Part shown: positions 45,927-55,696 of the stretch, one piece after another
Position numbering within the stretch: the stretch's first letter is position 1
Layout of the letters: each line of letters begins with the position of its first letter
NCBI GenBank assembly: GCA_015062535.1
Contig: SUUK01000004.1
Span: 62,001 to 126,000 of the forward strand
Direction: 5' to 3'
Length of the DNA: 64,000 nucleotides
DNA from: Alphaproteobacteria bacterium
GTDB taxonomy: Bacteria; Pseudomonadota; Alphaproteobacteria; RF32; CAG-239
Made by a program: the position numbers and the translations under genes
Notes under the pieces: model-generated
What the model saw: only the letters and a program-made list of their open reading frames with translations
What the model was told of the DNA's origin: nothing
Database searches by the model: none

Positions 45927-46565
45927 TTATTTTTTACCTTTTGCAGGTGTTTTCTTAGTTGTGCTTTTTGTTGCTACTTTTTTTACTGTTTCTTTAGGAG
46001 TTTCTGATGATTTCTTTTTATTTTCATCATTAATATACTCCATGCTTTTTTGAAAATATTGATATCCTGTAACAAATGTCAAGATACCCGCAATCCATAG
46101 TAAAAACTCACCTAACGCGCCCCAGAACAACCAACCATCAAAAAAGATCATTGATAGAGCGGTCATTTGAAAACCTGTTTTCCACTTAGCAAGACGAGTA
46201 ACAGGAAGCCCTACATTTACCTCACGTAAAAATTCTCTCAACCCTGAAACAAGCAATTCGCGACATAAAATAACAAAAACAGGAATTATGCTAATTGGGT
46301 GCAAAACACCAGCTTTTGCAGTGAACACGATAAGAGCTGAAGCTACAAGCAATTTATCAGCAATAGGATCAAGCAAGCGCCCAAAAGCAGAAACAATGCC
46401 TCTAGCTCTTGCGATTTTACCATCGTAATAATCTGTTATTGATGCAAAAACAAATAACACGCCAGCAAAATAGTTATAAAAACGACAATCCACATATACC
46501 GCTAAAAATATTAGTGGAATAACAACAATTCTAGAAATTGTAAGTATATTAGGCAAATTATACAC
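45927..46565 (-). CDS. pgsA: CDP-diacylglycerol-glycerol-3-phosphate 3-phosphatidyltransferase
   Basis: A 212-residue membrane enzyme for phosphatidylglycerol synthesis, starting with GTG after AAGGAAG. The CDP-alcohol phosphotransferase motif is present as DGKIARARG...GRLLDPIADK, with several membrane helices. Unusual is a C-terminal tail of ~30 residues made mainly of Lys, Thr, Ser and Pro. It sits downstream of uvrC, a common alphaproteobacterial order. Confidence 0.93.
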   Translation of the reverse strand: MYNLPNILTISRIVVIPLIFLAVYVDCRFYNYFAGVLFVFASITDYYDGKIARARGIVSAFGRLLDPIADKLLVASALIVFTAKAGVLHPISIIPVFVILCRELLVSGLREFLREVNVGLPVTRLAKWKTGFQMTALSMIFFDGWLFWGALGEFLLWIAGILTFVTGYQYFQKSMEYINDENKKKSSETPKETVKKVATKSTTKKTPAKGKK

Positions 46566-46618
46566 GATTACTTCCTTTCAAATAATATAAGTTCTATCTG
46601 TATGATAAAGTGTTTTTT

Positions 46619-48424
46619 TTATTTGTGAAAGTATTTATATATGTTTTCAGCTGTTTTTTTATTTATTCCATCAACTTTTGTAATGTCTTTTATAGATGCA
46701 TTTTTTATTGCTTCAACAGAGCCAAAATAATTTAATAAATCTCTTTTTTTCTTAGGACCTATACCTTCTATATCGTCAAGTTTTGAATACATCATAGATT
46801 TAGAGCGTTTTTTACGGTGTGTTCCTATTGCAAAACGATGAGCTTCATCCCTTATTGTTTGCAAATAAAAAGCAATTGCTGATCTATATGGTAAAGAAAA
46901 ACTTTCTCTTCCTTTTTGATGATAAAATTCTTTACCAGCATTTCTATCTACACCTTTTGAAATAGCAATAATATTTATTCCTTCTAAATTATAATTTTTT
47001 AGTATTTCATGAACTGCATGAAGTTGCCCTAAACCTCCATCTAGCAAAATAACATCAGGCTTATTTTCATCACTCATTTTATCAAAACGACGTTTCAGCA
47101 CTTCTTTCATCATTGCAAAATCATCATTTGTAATGTCTTTATTTTTGATATTAAAAGTTCTGTATGATTTTTTATCAAAACCATCTGGAGTTGCAACAAT
47201 CATAGCACCAACAGCATACGAACCTTGGTTATGTGAGTTATCATAAACCTCAATTCTTTGAGGAATTTTATTTAAGTTAAAATAGCGCATCATTTCTTTT
47301 AGATTTTCTTTTATACTACTAGTTTCTGCCATTTTTCTTTCTAGTGATATTTGAGCATTTTTTCTTACATTTTCAATTATTTTATATTTATCACCTTTAG
47401 AAAAAGTTGATATCTTGGCATTAATAGCATTTTCCATAAACTCTTTATTTTCAATTTTATCTGACAAATATATTTCTTTAGGTGGTTCTTTATTTGAATA
47501 AAAACTACTTAAGAAAGCTTCTAAAATTTCAGAAGAATCGACATCATCTTTTATGCTAAAAAAGTTAGAAGAATTTCCGCAATTTTGCCCTCCCCTTATG
47601 AAAAAGACTTCAATACAATATTTATTATTATTTTTCGCCATTGCTATTATATCGACTGATGTCATACCAATATATTCAAGATTTCTATTTGCTTGAATAC
47701 CTGTTAGAGCTTTTATTTTTTCTCTTAGTAATATCGCTGTTTCAAAATCTTCGTTTATGCTCGCTTTAAGCATTTTTTTAGATATATCTTCTTGAATTTG
47801 ACTACTTTTACCTTCTAAATAAGAGATAACATCTTGAACGATACTATGATATTCTTCTTTGGTTATTTTCCCAACGCAAGGTGCAGTACATCTTTTTATT
47901 TGGTAGAGCAAACAAGGTCTTTTACGATTATTAAAAACATTATCTCGACAACTTCTTAGCATAAATATTTTTTGAATAACTTCCATTACTTCACTAATAG
48001 CGGTCACGCTAGCATAAGGTCCAAAGTATTTACATTTATCATCTCTTTTACCTCTAAATTTACGAAGAGCAGGATAGTCTTCTAAAACATTTAATGACAA
48101 ATAAGGATACGATTTATCATCTTTAAGTAATATATTATATTTAGGGTGGAGTTTTTTGATTAATTCATTTTCTAGAATTAAGGCTCTATTTTCATTTTCA
48201 ACAACAATAAATTCCATTTTAAAAATTTCTGCGACCATTTTCTGCAATCGCAAAGTTAACTTATCAATATGAGTATATGAAGTTATTCTCTTTTTAATAT
48301 TTTTTGCTTTTCCGACATATAAAACTTCTCCATTTTGATTTATCATACGATAAACACCTGGCAAATTAGGAGCTAATTTGACGTTTTCTTTTAGTACTTC
48401 AAGACCTCTTGTTATATTAAACAT
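46619..48424 (-). CDS. uvrC: UvrABC excinuclease subunit C
   Basis: A 601-residue nucleotide-excision repair nuclease. The N-terminal GIY-YIG domain reads LPGVYRMINQNGEVLYVGKAKN. A Cys-rich segment (RPCLLYQIKRCTAPC) is followed by the UVR region, the RNase H-like domain with DGG in VILLDGGLGQL and RDEAHRFA, and C-terminal helix-hairpin-helix motifs (IEGIGPKKKRDLL). GAGG precedes the ATG, two bases after the upstream glycosyltransferase stop. Confidence 0.95.
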   Translation of the reverse strand: MFNITRGLEVLKENVKLAPNLPGVYRMINQNGEVLYVGKAKNIKKRITSYTHIDKLTLRLQKMVAEIFKMEFIVVENENRALILENELIKKLHPKYNILLKDDKSYPYLSLNVLEDYPALRKFRGKRDDKCKYFGPYASVTAISEVMEVIQKIFMLRSCRDNVFNNRKRPCLLYQIKRCTAPCVGKITKEEYHSIVQDVISYLEGKSSQIQEDISKKMLKASINEDFETAILLREKIKALTGIQANRNLEYIGMTSVDIIAMAKNNNKYCIEVFFIRGGQNCGNSSNFFSIKDDVDSSEILEAFLSSFYSNKEPPKEIYLSDKIENKEFMENAINAKISTFSKGDKYKIIENVRKNAQISLERKMAETSSIKENLKEMMRYFNLNKIPQRIEVYDNSHNQGSYAVGAMIVATPDGFDKKSYRTFNIKNKDITNDDFAMMKEVLKRRFDKMSDENKPDVILLDGGLGQLHAVHEILKNYNLEGINIIAISKGVDRNAGKEFYHQKGRESFSLPYRSAIAFYLQTIRDEAHRFAIGTHRKKRSKSMMYSKLDDIEGIGPKKKRDLLNYFGSVEAIKNASIKDITKVDGINKKTAENIYKYFHK

Positions 48425-48426
48425 AT

Positions 48427-49905
48427 TTAATCCTCATACCTCCAGGTATTTCCATCAAACACACAATTATTTTTTTGATATTCTTTTTTTAGCATATATA
48501 AATCTCCAACAGATGTCGGGTTATAATATTTATTTAAGATATCTCTATCAATCCAATGTACTATATTTTTCCTACCTCTTTCTTCAAGATACGTATTCCA
48601 ATATATACCACTTGATATGATTTTGGGTTTATATTTTACTATTAACTCATTTAGGTTATCTTTAGGTGCTATATTTAATTTATCTCCCAATACATCTATC
48701 TGTCCTAACAAAATTGAATAAAACCCAGGGTCTTTTGACTTTAGATTATATACTGCATAATATCCATTGATAACATAATCGCAAAAATTGGTATTTTCAA
48801 AAACATACTCGTAATTTGTTTTATGTTCTAACCTCTTTTTTTCGACTAAATATGCATTTTTATAAATATATCCTAAAGAAAATAAAATATAAGCTATAAA
48901 AATAAATATCACCCCATCCTTTAGCTTAAAATATTTACCTACATAAATTGCAAATATCATTATAGATAGCATTAACAATAAAACATTATAATGCAAGAAT
49001 GCAGAGAAATAAAAAAGGCGCAAACCTAACTCTTCAAAAAACAACACACTTAAAAACTTCTCTTTTATATCTCCTTTTTTGAATAAAAGAATCGCAAAAA
49101 CTATAGAAATAGGAACAAACACATAAAATTCATAATATTCTAAAGGCGGAAAAACTATACGATTTTGTTTAAAAATAAGAGGAATATGCGCATTAAATAA
49201 GTAATTAGATTTTATATATATACTTAATGCATCATTTACATATAAATAACTAAGAAAAAATACCAAACATAATACCGGCAAAATAATTGCATATAGAAAA
49301 TCTTGCTTTTTTATTTTATTTTTAATAAGTGCGTAGATAATAAATAAAACGATTATTACCATATTTAAGATAATTTTTTGAGAACTTAAAAAGCTTAAAA
49401 ACAAACTAAAAAAGCTTATGACAATGCTTGATAGTTTGTTTTCATCTAAGTACCTAAATAAATAATCTATACCTATGAATAAAAATAGATACATTAAGGT
49501 ATCTGGCCTAAAATCTGTTGAATAAAATACAGAATATGAAGATAAAACAAGGCATGCAAATATTATGCAAACAAGTTTATTTACTTTACATTTCTTTAAT
49601 ATTTGCACCATGTAAAACACTATTCCAAATGTTATAAAAACACTTATAATGTTAAATATCATAAATATATGCTTACTATTTATAAGTAAGGCAACTAGTG
49701 GCGAAAAGATATACCAGATAAGTGGATTGTGGTGTTGAAAAAAATCTCTATATGGAACAAGTCCTTTCCATATTAGCCATGATTCGTGAAGATGCTCTAT
49801 ATTATCTCCATTAGAGCGAACAGTTATTCCATACACAAGAATAGCAAAGATAGCACTTATAATTAGTAAAGCACGAAAGATTATATTACTTAATTTAGTT
49901 TGCAT
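48427..49905 (-). CDS. Multi-spanning membrane glycosyltransferase (PMT/ArnT-like), copy B
   Basis: A 492-residue protein from ATG 49905 (AAGGAATGG upstream), overlapping the preceding paralogue's end by 11 bases. It has about ten membrane helices. A conserved first-loop motif (GDNIEHLHESWLIWKG, then PYRDFFQHHNPL) is of the type seen in lipid-linked sugar transferases of the GT39/GT83 group, with an acidic residue and HH for metal or substrate binding. Acceptor unknown, perhaps envelope polysaccharide or lipid A. Paralogue of the next gene upstream. Confidence 0.75.
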   Translation of the reverse strand: MQTKLSNIIFRALLIISAIFAILVYGITVRSNGDNIEHLHESWLIWKGLVPYRDFFQHHNPLIWYIFSPLVALLINSKHIFMIFNIISVFITFGIVFYMVQILKKCKVNKLVCIIFACLVLSSYSVFYSTDFRPDTLMYLFLFIGIDYLFRYLDENKLSSIVISFFSLFLSFLSSQKIILNMVIIVLFIIYALIKNKIKKQDFLYAIILPVLCLVFFLSYLYVNDALSIYIKSNYLFNAHIPLIFKQNRIVFPPLEYYEFYVFVPISIVFAILLFKKGDIKEKFLSVLFFEELGLRLFYFSAFLHYNVLLLMLSIMIFAIYVGKYFKLKDGVIFIFIAYILFSLGYIYKNAYLVEKKRLEHKTNYEYVFENTNFCDYVINGYYAVYNLKSKDPGFYSILLGQIDVLGDKLNIAPKDNLNELIVKYKPKIISSGIYWNTYLEERGRKNIVHWIDRDILNKYYNPTSVGDLYMLKKEYQKNNCVFDGNTWRYED

Positions 49906-51388
49906 ATAACCATTCCTTTTTTTGTTCATCATAAAGACATTTCTTTTTATGATATTCATATTTTAACAAGTAAAAATCCTTAAAGGGTGTTGGTAAATAA
50001 TATTTATCTAACACCTTATCATCTACTTTTTGTATTGGTATAGAATACCCTCTATTTTTAGAATAATTATCGTAGTATGTACCGCCATAAACTAATTTAG
50101 GTTTATATTTTAATACAATATCTGTTACATCTGGCTTTGGATAAATTCCAATTTTCTCCCCTGCAACATCTATATGCCCTAGAAGTGCCCAGTAATAATG
50201 AGGATCTTTACTTATTATTGATTGATTACCCAAAAAACTACTTAATACATAATCGCAAGGTGTTACATTGTTTGCAATATATCTTGCAAAACTTCTATCA
50301 TACCCTCTTGCTTTTAAATACTGTTCTTTTGAATTTACTGCATAAAATGATGCTAGTATTAAAAATAGTACTGATATCTCTTTTCTAAAGTTTAGTATTT
50401 TTTCTATAACAACACTATTTAAGCAAACAGTATATATCATCAATGGCAACATATAATATGGCGAAATTGCAAAATAAAAATATCTTTGCCATACTTCGAA
50501 TACAAATAAAATAGATATAATCTTAAAGTATATTTTAGATTTTACAAAAAAGCATAAAATACTGATAATCGCAAGTGCTAACGAAAATCTTAAAACATCT
50601 CTATCAACAACGTTTATTTTATAATTACCGTAGTATTCTTGCATTTCTATATTAAATAGATAGTTTGTTTCAAAGTACAATCCTAAAGCACCTTTACTAT
50701 ACAAATACGCTAAGAAAAAGATTAGTCCCATTATAGGAAGCAGTAAAGAGTATAAAATATTACCTATTGAACTTTTCTTTTTATAAAAAATAAATAAGCT
50801 TAACATTCCTAACACAAACAAAACCACTAAAATCTTTTGCGTAAACAAGAATGATATAAAAAAGCTAAAAAAAGATATTACTAAAGAATTTAGTTTAGTT
50901 TTTTCCCAATATAAAAATAAATAATATACTCCTATTGCATAAAAAAGCGCCATAAATGTATCAGGATTATAATTAAAGCAATATATATAGAAATATGGAG
51001 GGCATAACACCAAAATACTTAAAACAGAAGCTAATTTGCTTGCAAAAAACTCTATACATATTTTATATACAAAAATCAGTGTTAAAACACCACCCAACAT
51101 ACCCAGTATATGAGCTAAATCCAGTAACAACATCTGATTTGTTATTTTTCCAATTAGTGGCGCAAAAATATACCATAGCAAGGGATTATGGTGCTGAAAA
51201 AAATCTTTATATGGTATTTTTCCTTGACTTATTAACCATGTAGAATGGATATGCTCTACATTATCTCCATTACCTGTTTCCGTATAGAGAACAGTCCAAA
51301 CCATAAAACCAATCATATAGCACAATAAAGAAACACTAGTTATAGCTATCAGAGTTTTAACTATATCTTTTTTAATTTTTTCAACCAT
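49895..51388 (-). CDS. Multi-spanning membrane glycosyltransferase (PMT/ArnT-like), copy A
   Basis: A 497-residue membrane protein, clearly paralogous to the next gene: the same GDNVEHIHSTWLISQGK and PYKDFFQHHNPL motifs in the first periplasmic loop, similar helices, and a shared C-terminal pattern (LDKYYLPTPFKDFYLLK against LNKYYNPTSVGDLYMLK). Likely uses a polyprenyl-linked sugar donor. It lies between nth and copy B on the same strand. Exact substrate cannot be read from sequence. Confidence 0.75.
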   Translation of the reverse strand: MVEKIKKDIVKTLIAITSVSLLCYMIGFMVWTVLYTETGNGDNVEHIHSTWLISQGKIPYKDFFQHHNPLLWYIFAPLIGKITNQMLLLDLAHILGMLGGVLTLIFVYKICIEFFASKLASVLSILVLCPPYFYIYCFNYNPDTFMALFYAIGVYYLFLYWEKTKLNSLVISFFSFFISFLFTQKILVVLFVLGMLSLFIFYKKKSSIGNILYSLLLPIMGLIFFLAYLYSKGALGLYFETNYLFNIEMQEYYGNYKINVVDRDVLRFSLALAIISILCFFVKSKIYFKIISILFVFEVWQRYFYFAISPYYMLPLMIYTVCLNSVVIEKILNFRKEISVLFLILASFYAVNSKEQYLKARGYDRSFARYIANNVTPCDYVLSSFLGNQSIISKDPHYYWALLGHIDVAGEKIGIYPKPDVTDIVLKYKPKLVYGGTYYDNYSKNRGYSIPIQKVDDKVLDKYYLPTPFKDFYLLKYEYHKKKCLYDEQKKEWLYAN

Positions 51389-51453
51389 ATCTATCTCTTA
51401 AAAAAATAATTTTTATTTATGTTAAAAAATTATAGTTAAAAAGTCTATAACAT

Positions 51454-52089
51454 CTACAATATTTTATCTGTTGAATTACAATATTTAGCAATTTTACAAT
51501 TATGACATTCTGGCTTTTTAGCCTTACAAATATATCTTCCAAACAAAACAAGCCAATGATTTGCATTTATAATATATCTATCTGGCAATACTTTTAACAA
51601 ATCTAATTCTATCGCCGTTGGTGTTTTGGATTTACTAAAGTTTAAGCGATGAGATATACGCATAACATGAGTATCAACAGCAAGCGCTGGCTTTTTGTAC
51701 CATACATTTAAGACAATGTTAGCCGTTTTTCTTCCTACCCCAGCTAAACTTTCTAATTGTTCTCTATTGTCAGGAACATTGCCTAAATATTTTGTTACAA
51801 GCTCTTTACTCATTAAAATGATATTTTTAGCTTTATTATTAAATAGGCCTATTGATTTTATGTGTTTTTTTAATCCTTCTTCGCCAAGCTCTAGCATTTT
51901 TTGGGGAGAATCTACTTTTTTAAATAATTCTTTAGTTGCTTTATTTACCCCTTTATCCGTTGCTTGTGCTGACAAAATAACTGCAACAAGCAAGGTGTAT
52001 GCATTACAAAAATTTAATTCGCATTCAGGATTTGGATTTTCCTTTTCGAAAATCTCCATAATCTCTAATATTTCTTTTTTAGAGCGCAT
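51454..52089 (-). CDS. nth: Endonuclease III
   Basis: A 211-residue base-excision glycosylase/AP lyase for oxidised pyrimidines. The helix-hairpin-helix is LAGVGRKTANIVLN, whose Lys is the catalytic residue. The Asp is in LAVDTHVMR. Four Cys at the C-terminus (CKAKKPECHNCKIAKYC) bind the [4Fe-4S] cluster. AAAGGA precedes the start. It follows tsaD by 15 bases. Confidence 0.96.
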   Translation of the reverse strand: MRSKKEILEIMEIFEKENPNPECELNFCNAYTLLVAVILSAQATDKGVNKATKELFKKVDSPQKMLELGEEGLKKHIKSIGLFNNKAKNIILMSKELVTKYLGNVPDNREQLESLAGVGRKTANIVLNVWYKKPALAVDTHVMRISHRLNFSKSKTPTAIELDLLKVLPDRYIINANHWLVLFGRYICKAKKPECHNCKIAKYCNSTDKIL

Positions 52090-52104
52090 TAGGATTTCCT
52101 TTTT

Positions 52105-53184
52105 TTAAGCTTTTACCCCACCAGCACCTGCTGCTTTAGGCGCATTTATATCTAGTGGCCAACGTGGTCTTGGTTTAAAATCAAGTGGAGATGTGTAGTT
52201 TTTACGAAAACGCTCTAATCCAGCCCAAGCTATCATCACTCCATTATCTGTACAAAAACGAATTGGTGGAGCTGCAAAAATAAGATTATTTTCGTCTGCT
52301 AGTTTTTGCAATTGACTACGTAAATATACATTAGAAGCAACACCTCCTGACACAACTAGGTGTTTACCATTTGGATATTGCTTTTTAAAATATTCTATTG
52401 CTTTTTTTAGTTTACGGCACAAACAATCTGTTGCTGTGTATTGAAAACATGCACAAATATCTGCCATATCTTGAGCTGGAATATTAGCATGAGCCAAATT
52501 GCCATCAGGAGAATATGTTTCTATAATTTTACGAACAGCAGTTTTAAGGCCAGAAAAAGATAAGTTATAGTCATTGCTTCCAATCAATGGACGAGGCAAA
52601 GTAAATCTTGTTTTATCTCCTGATTGGGCAATCTTTTCTATAGCAGGGCCTCCTGGATATCCAAGTCCTAACATTTTTGCAACTTTATCAAAAGCTTCTC
52701 CCACAGCATCATCAATAGTTGTTCCTAAACGTTCATATTTATCAACATCTTTAACCACTAAAATTTGGCAATGCCCTCCAGAAACAAGCAATAACAAATA
52801 AGGAAACTCTACATCATTACTAATTCTTGCTGCCAGAGCATGTCCTTCTAAATGATTTACCGCAACAAAAGGTTTATTTAATGCAATAGCCATTGCTTTT
52901 GCAGCCATTACACCAACAATAACACCACCAATCAGACCAGGGCCAGATGCCGCAGCCACTGCATCAATATCCTTTGGTGATATGTTAGCTTTTTTAAAGC
53001 ATTGTTCGATAATACTATCAATGTGCTCTAGATGAGAACGTGCAGCTATTTCTGGCACAACTCCACCAAAGGCTTTATGCTCTTCTTGCGATAGCAAAGC
53101 TTCACCCAAGATTTCCTTTTTATAATTTACTATTGCTGCAGCTGTTTCATCACAACTACTTTCTATTCCTAAAACAATCATCAT
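52105..53184 (-). CDS. tsaD: tRNA threonylcarbamoyladenosine synthase subunit TsaD
   Basis: A 359-residue ASKHA-fold protein that transfers the threonylcarbamoyl group to A37 of ANN-decoding tRNAs. The N-terminus is VLGIESSCDETAAAIV, metal ligands His111 and His115 are in HLEGH, and VSGGHCQILV and VSGGVASN follow. The start is taken as ATG 53184; a TTG three codons earlier and an ATG one codon later are possible. Divergent from the Mic60-like gene. Confidence 0.95.
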   Translation of the reverse strand: MMIVLGIESSCDETAAAIVNYKKEILGEALLSQEEHKAFGGVVPEIAARSHLEHIDSIIEQCFKKANISPKDIDAVAAASGPGLIGGVIVGVMAAKAMAIALNKPFVAVNHLEGHALAARISNDVEFPYLLLLVSGGHCQILVVKDVDKYERLGTTIDDAVGEAFDKVAKMLGLGYPGGPAIEKIAQSGDKTRFTLPRPLIGSNDYNLSFSGLKTAVRKIIETYSPDGNLAHANIPAQDMADICACFQYTATDCLCRKLKKAIEYFKKQYPNGKHLVVSGGVASNVYLRSQLQKLADENNLIFAAPPIRFCTDNGVMIAWAGLERFRKNYTSPLDFKPRPRWPLDINAPKAAGAGGVKA

Positions 53185-53272
53185 TTTTTCCAATATATAT
53201 TGAAGTTTATTTTTTTATTTTATAGACTATATTTTATAGAATGCAAATAACTATTGTGAGGAGATATATAAA

Positions 53273-54298
53273 ATGTCTGAAAAAACAGCAAAAATCATTA
53301 AAAATGAACCTAAAAAAAGAAATTATAAGTGGCTTTTATATGTATTAATTGCAATTATTTTAGAGTTAGGGGCTATTGGTAGCGCTGTTTTTATTTGCGA
53401 ATCGAAAGCAAAAAATCAAACTAATCTTTTAGATAGAACTGTTGAACAACTAGTTTTACAAAACGACCGTATTGTTACTTTAGAAAAGATACCTTTGGTT
53501 ATTAGCCAACTTTCTTCTAATATATCAGAAAACAAAGGAAACATTGGTCTCTTACAAGAAAACCTAAATACCCTCAAAGAAGAAGTTGGAAACAAAAAAA
53601 TAGAAATTTTATCAGAAAAAATGAATAAATTAGCACAAAGAATCGAAGGGGTTGAAGAAACTAAAAACCGGGAATCTTTAATATTAAGTATTGCTTTGCT
53701 CATAAAAGAAAATATTCTTTATGGAAGAGATGCTTCTTATGAAATAGATATATTATCCTCAATGGCTCAAGAGCAAAATAGCCTTAAAGATAGTATAGAT
53801 ACAATCACAAACTTAAAAAATAAAATCATCTTAACCGATAATAACTTACAAGAACAATTTAATCAGATTATTGAGGATTTTGATTTTGAGAAAAAACAAA
53901 AGACACATCAAAATACAAAAGAAAACCAAACAACCATGTCAAAAAGTATCCAAATGATAAAAGACACTGTTGCAGGAATTAACTTTGACAAAGTTGTTGT
54001 TGTAAAAAAAGACAACAAAACTGCTAAACAAAAAGAATTGATTGCAACTCTTAAAAATCTTGTAGCATTACATAATTTTAACAAAGCTATTGAATTTGTT
54101 GATGAAAATAAAGAATTTTCAAATGCCGAAAATCCTTTGTTCAATACTTGGCTAGAAAACGCAAAAAACAAAGTAGCTTTTGATAGAGCAATATCCAAAA
54201 TCATCTCAACAGAATTAAATGTTTTAAGAGAAAATCTTAGAGATAAAAAACTCGCCATACAACCTAACGAGAGCGCAGAAACCATAGCCAAGGAATAA
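53273..54298 (+). CDS. Mic60/mitofilin-like inner-membrane protein
   Basis: A 341-residue protein with a basic cytoplasmic N-terminus, one transmembrane helix (about 21-44) and a coiled-coil periplasmic region (about 48-120) followed by helices. Alphaproteobacteria carry a Mic60 homologue (COG4223) between the heme genes and hemY near tsaD; here the gene lies between tsaD and hemY. It may shape inner-membrane contact sites. The short C-terminus makes the mitofilin signature hard to see, so the call leans on order and topology. GGAGAT precedes ATG. Confidence 0.7.
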   Translation: MSEKTAKIIKNEPKKRNYKWLLYVLIAIILELGAIGSAVFICESKAKNQTNLLDRTVEQLVLQNDRIVTLEKIPLVISQLSSNISENKGNIGLLQENLNTLKEEVGNKKIEILSEKMNKLAQRIEGVEETKNRESLILSIALLIKENILYGRDASYEIDILSSMAQEQNSLKDSIDTITNLKNKIILTDNNLQEQFNQIIEDFDFEKKQKTHQNTKENQTTMSKSIQMIKDTVAGINFDKVVVVKKDNKTAKQKELIATLKNLVALHNFNKAIEFVDENKEFSNAENPLFNTWLENAKNKVAFDRAISKIISTELNVLRENLRDKKLAIQPNESAETIAKE

Positions 54299-54303
54299 CC
54301 TAA

Positions 54304-55686
54304 ATGATAGTTCGCCTATTTAAGCAATTTATTATTCTTTCTTTAGTGTATTTTTATTTTGATTTTACGAACAAAGATACCTTTTTTACGATAACATATA
54401 ACAGCCACACAAATAACATCTTACTAAAAGATGCGCTTTGTGTGTTATTCTTGGTTTACGCTGGTTTTGAGATTGTTGTTTTTCTATTTAGATTGGTTGT
54501 AAATTTAATAAAAAAGGATGTCTTAATTTCTAATCATGACTTTCTTAAAGATAAAGAATCGCTTGAAATACAACAAACAGATGACACAAACAAGCTTGTT
54601 TTGAGTCACAACCAATTTGATGAAGCAGCCATTCTTATCGTAAAAGCTATGAGTGATATCACTTCTGGTTTAATGAACAATGCTAGACGCAATCTAGTTA
54701 GTTTAAGAAAATTAATTGGTGATGATGCCATAATTGATATACTTATGCTAAAAATATATAAAGGCGAAAAAAACTTTGATAAGATGGAAACTTTATCTCA
54801 AAAGCTAATGCAAAATGAAGACATTCAATTAGTTGGAATGAAAGCCGCCCTTGAAGCGCAAATAGAGAAAAAAGCATTTAATGATGCCTTAAAAACTGTT
54901 AATCAAGCATTTGAAGTTCGCCAAGACCTATATTGGGTTGTTGGGAGTGCTTTTTTACTTAGAGCCAAAAACAATGATTGGCTTGGCGCATTAGAGGTTT
55001 TAGAATCTTCAATAGACAAAGGAATTACTCCGCCTCACAAAGCATCACGATTAAAAGCTGTTGCTTTATATGAGTTATCAAAAATAGCAAAAGAGGAAAA
55101 CGACCAAACAAAATTCTTCAAATTTATAACCCAAGCGCTTGAAGAAAATCCAAAGCTTGTTCCTGCATCTTTGGACTTAGCTGATTTTTATATTAAAAAT
55201 GATAATCAAAAGCGCAAAGCAGAAAGAGTCTTGTGTAAAATATGGTCAATAAATCCGACATATGAAGTTGCGCAAAAATACTTAAATCTGTTTGAAAAAG
55301 ACACAAAATTAGAGCGCATACAGCGAATGGAAAGACTTGCTTTAGCAAATAGCATTAGGCCGTCATTAAATAATTTATTGCTTGCAGAGTTATATATAAA
55401 AGCTAAAAAACTAGCAAAAGCCAAAACAGAATGCAGAATCTTTTTATTAAAAAATCCTGCAACAGAAAAAATGGCATCACTACTTAATATGCTAGATAAA
55501 AAGAACAATAAAGATACAAAAGACATGATAAAAGATTGCCCAAAAGATTTCCAATGGGTTTGTGCTAATTGTGGAACAGTTCACAGCTCTTGGGAGCCAA
55601 TATGCAATAAATGTAATGAAATCGGCAGAATCTATTGGCACTTATATTTAGATAACAATATAACTTTAGAAGAAGATAACTATTAA
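54304..55686 (+). CDS. hemY: HemY-like TPR membrane protein with C-terminal zinc ribbon
   Basis: A 460-residue inner-membrane protein. Two N-terminal helices (about 8-24 and 40-63) match HemY_N topology, followed by TPR-like helical repeats (about 100-400) and a rubredoxin-like zinc ribbon CANCGTVHSSWEPICNKC near 417-434, typical of alphaproteobacterial HemY. HemY is not protoporphyrinogen oxidase, and its exact role in tetrapyrrole metabolism or envelope regulation is debated. It follows the Mic60-like gene by five bases. The usual hemC and hemD are not next to it. Confidence 0.85.
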   Translation: MIVRLFKQFIILSLVYFYFDFTNKDTFFTITYNSHTNNILLKDALCVLFLVYAGFEIVVFLFRLVVNLIKKDVLISNHDFLKDKESLEIQQTDDTNKLVLSHNQFDEAAILIVKAMSDITSGLMNNARRNLVSLRKLIGDDAIIDILMLKIYKGEKNFDKMETLSQKLMQNEDIQLVGMKAALEAQIEKKAFNDALKTVNQAFEVRQDLYWVVGSAFLLRAKNNDWLGALEVLESSIDKGITPPHKASRLKAVALYELSKIAKEENDQTKFFKFITQALEENPKLVPASLDLADFYIKNDNQKRKAERVLCKIWSINPTYEVAQKYLNLFEKDTKLERIQRMERLALANSIRPSLNNLLLAELYIKAKKLAKAKTECRIFLLKNPATEKMASLLNMLDKKNNKDTKDMIKDCPKDFQWVCANCGTVHSSWEPICNKCNEIGRIYWHLYLDNNITLEEDNY

Positions 55687-55696
55687 GGAGTTTACT

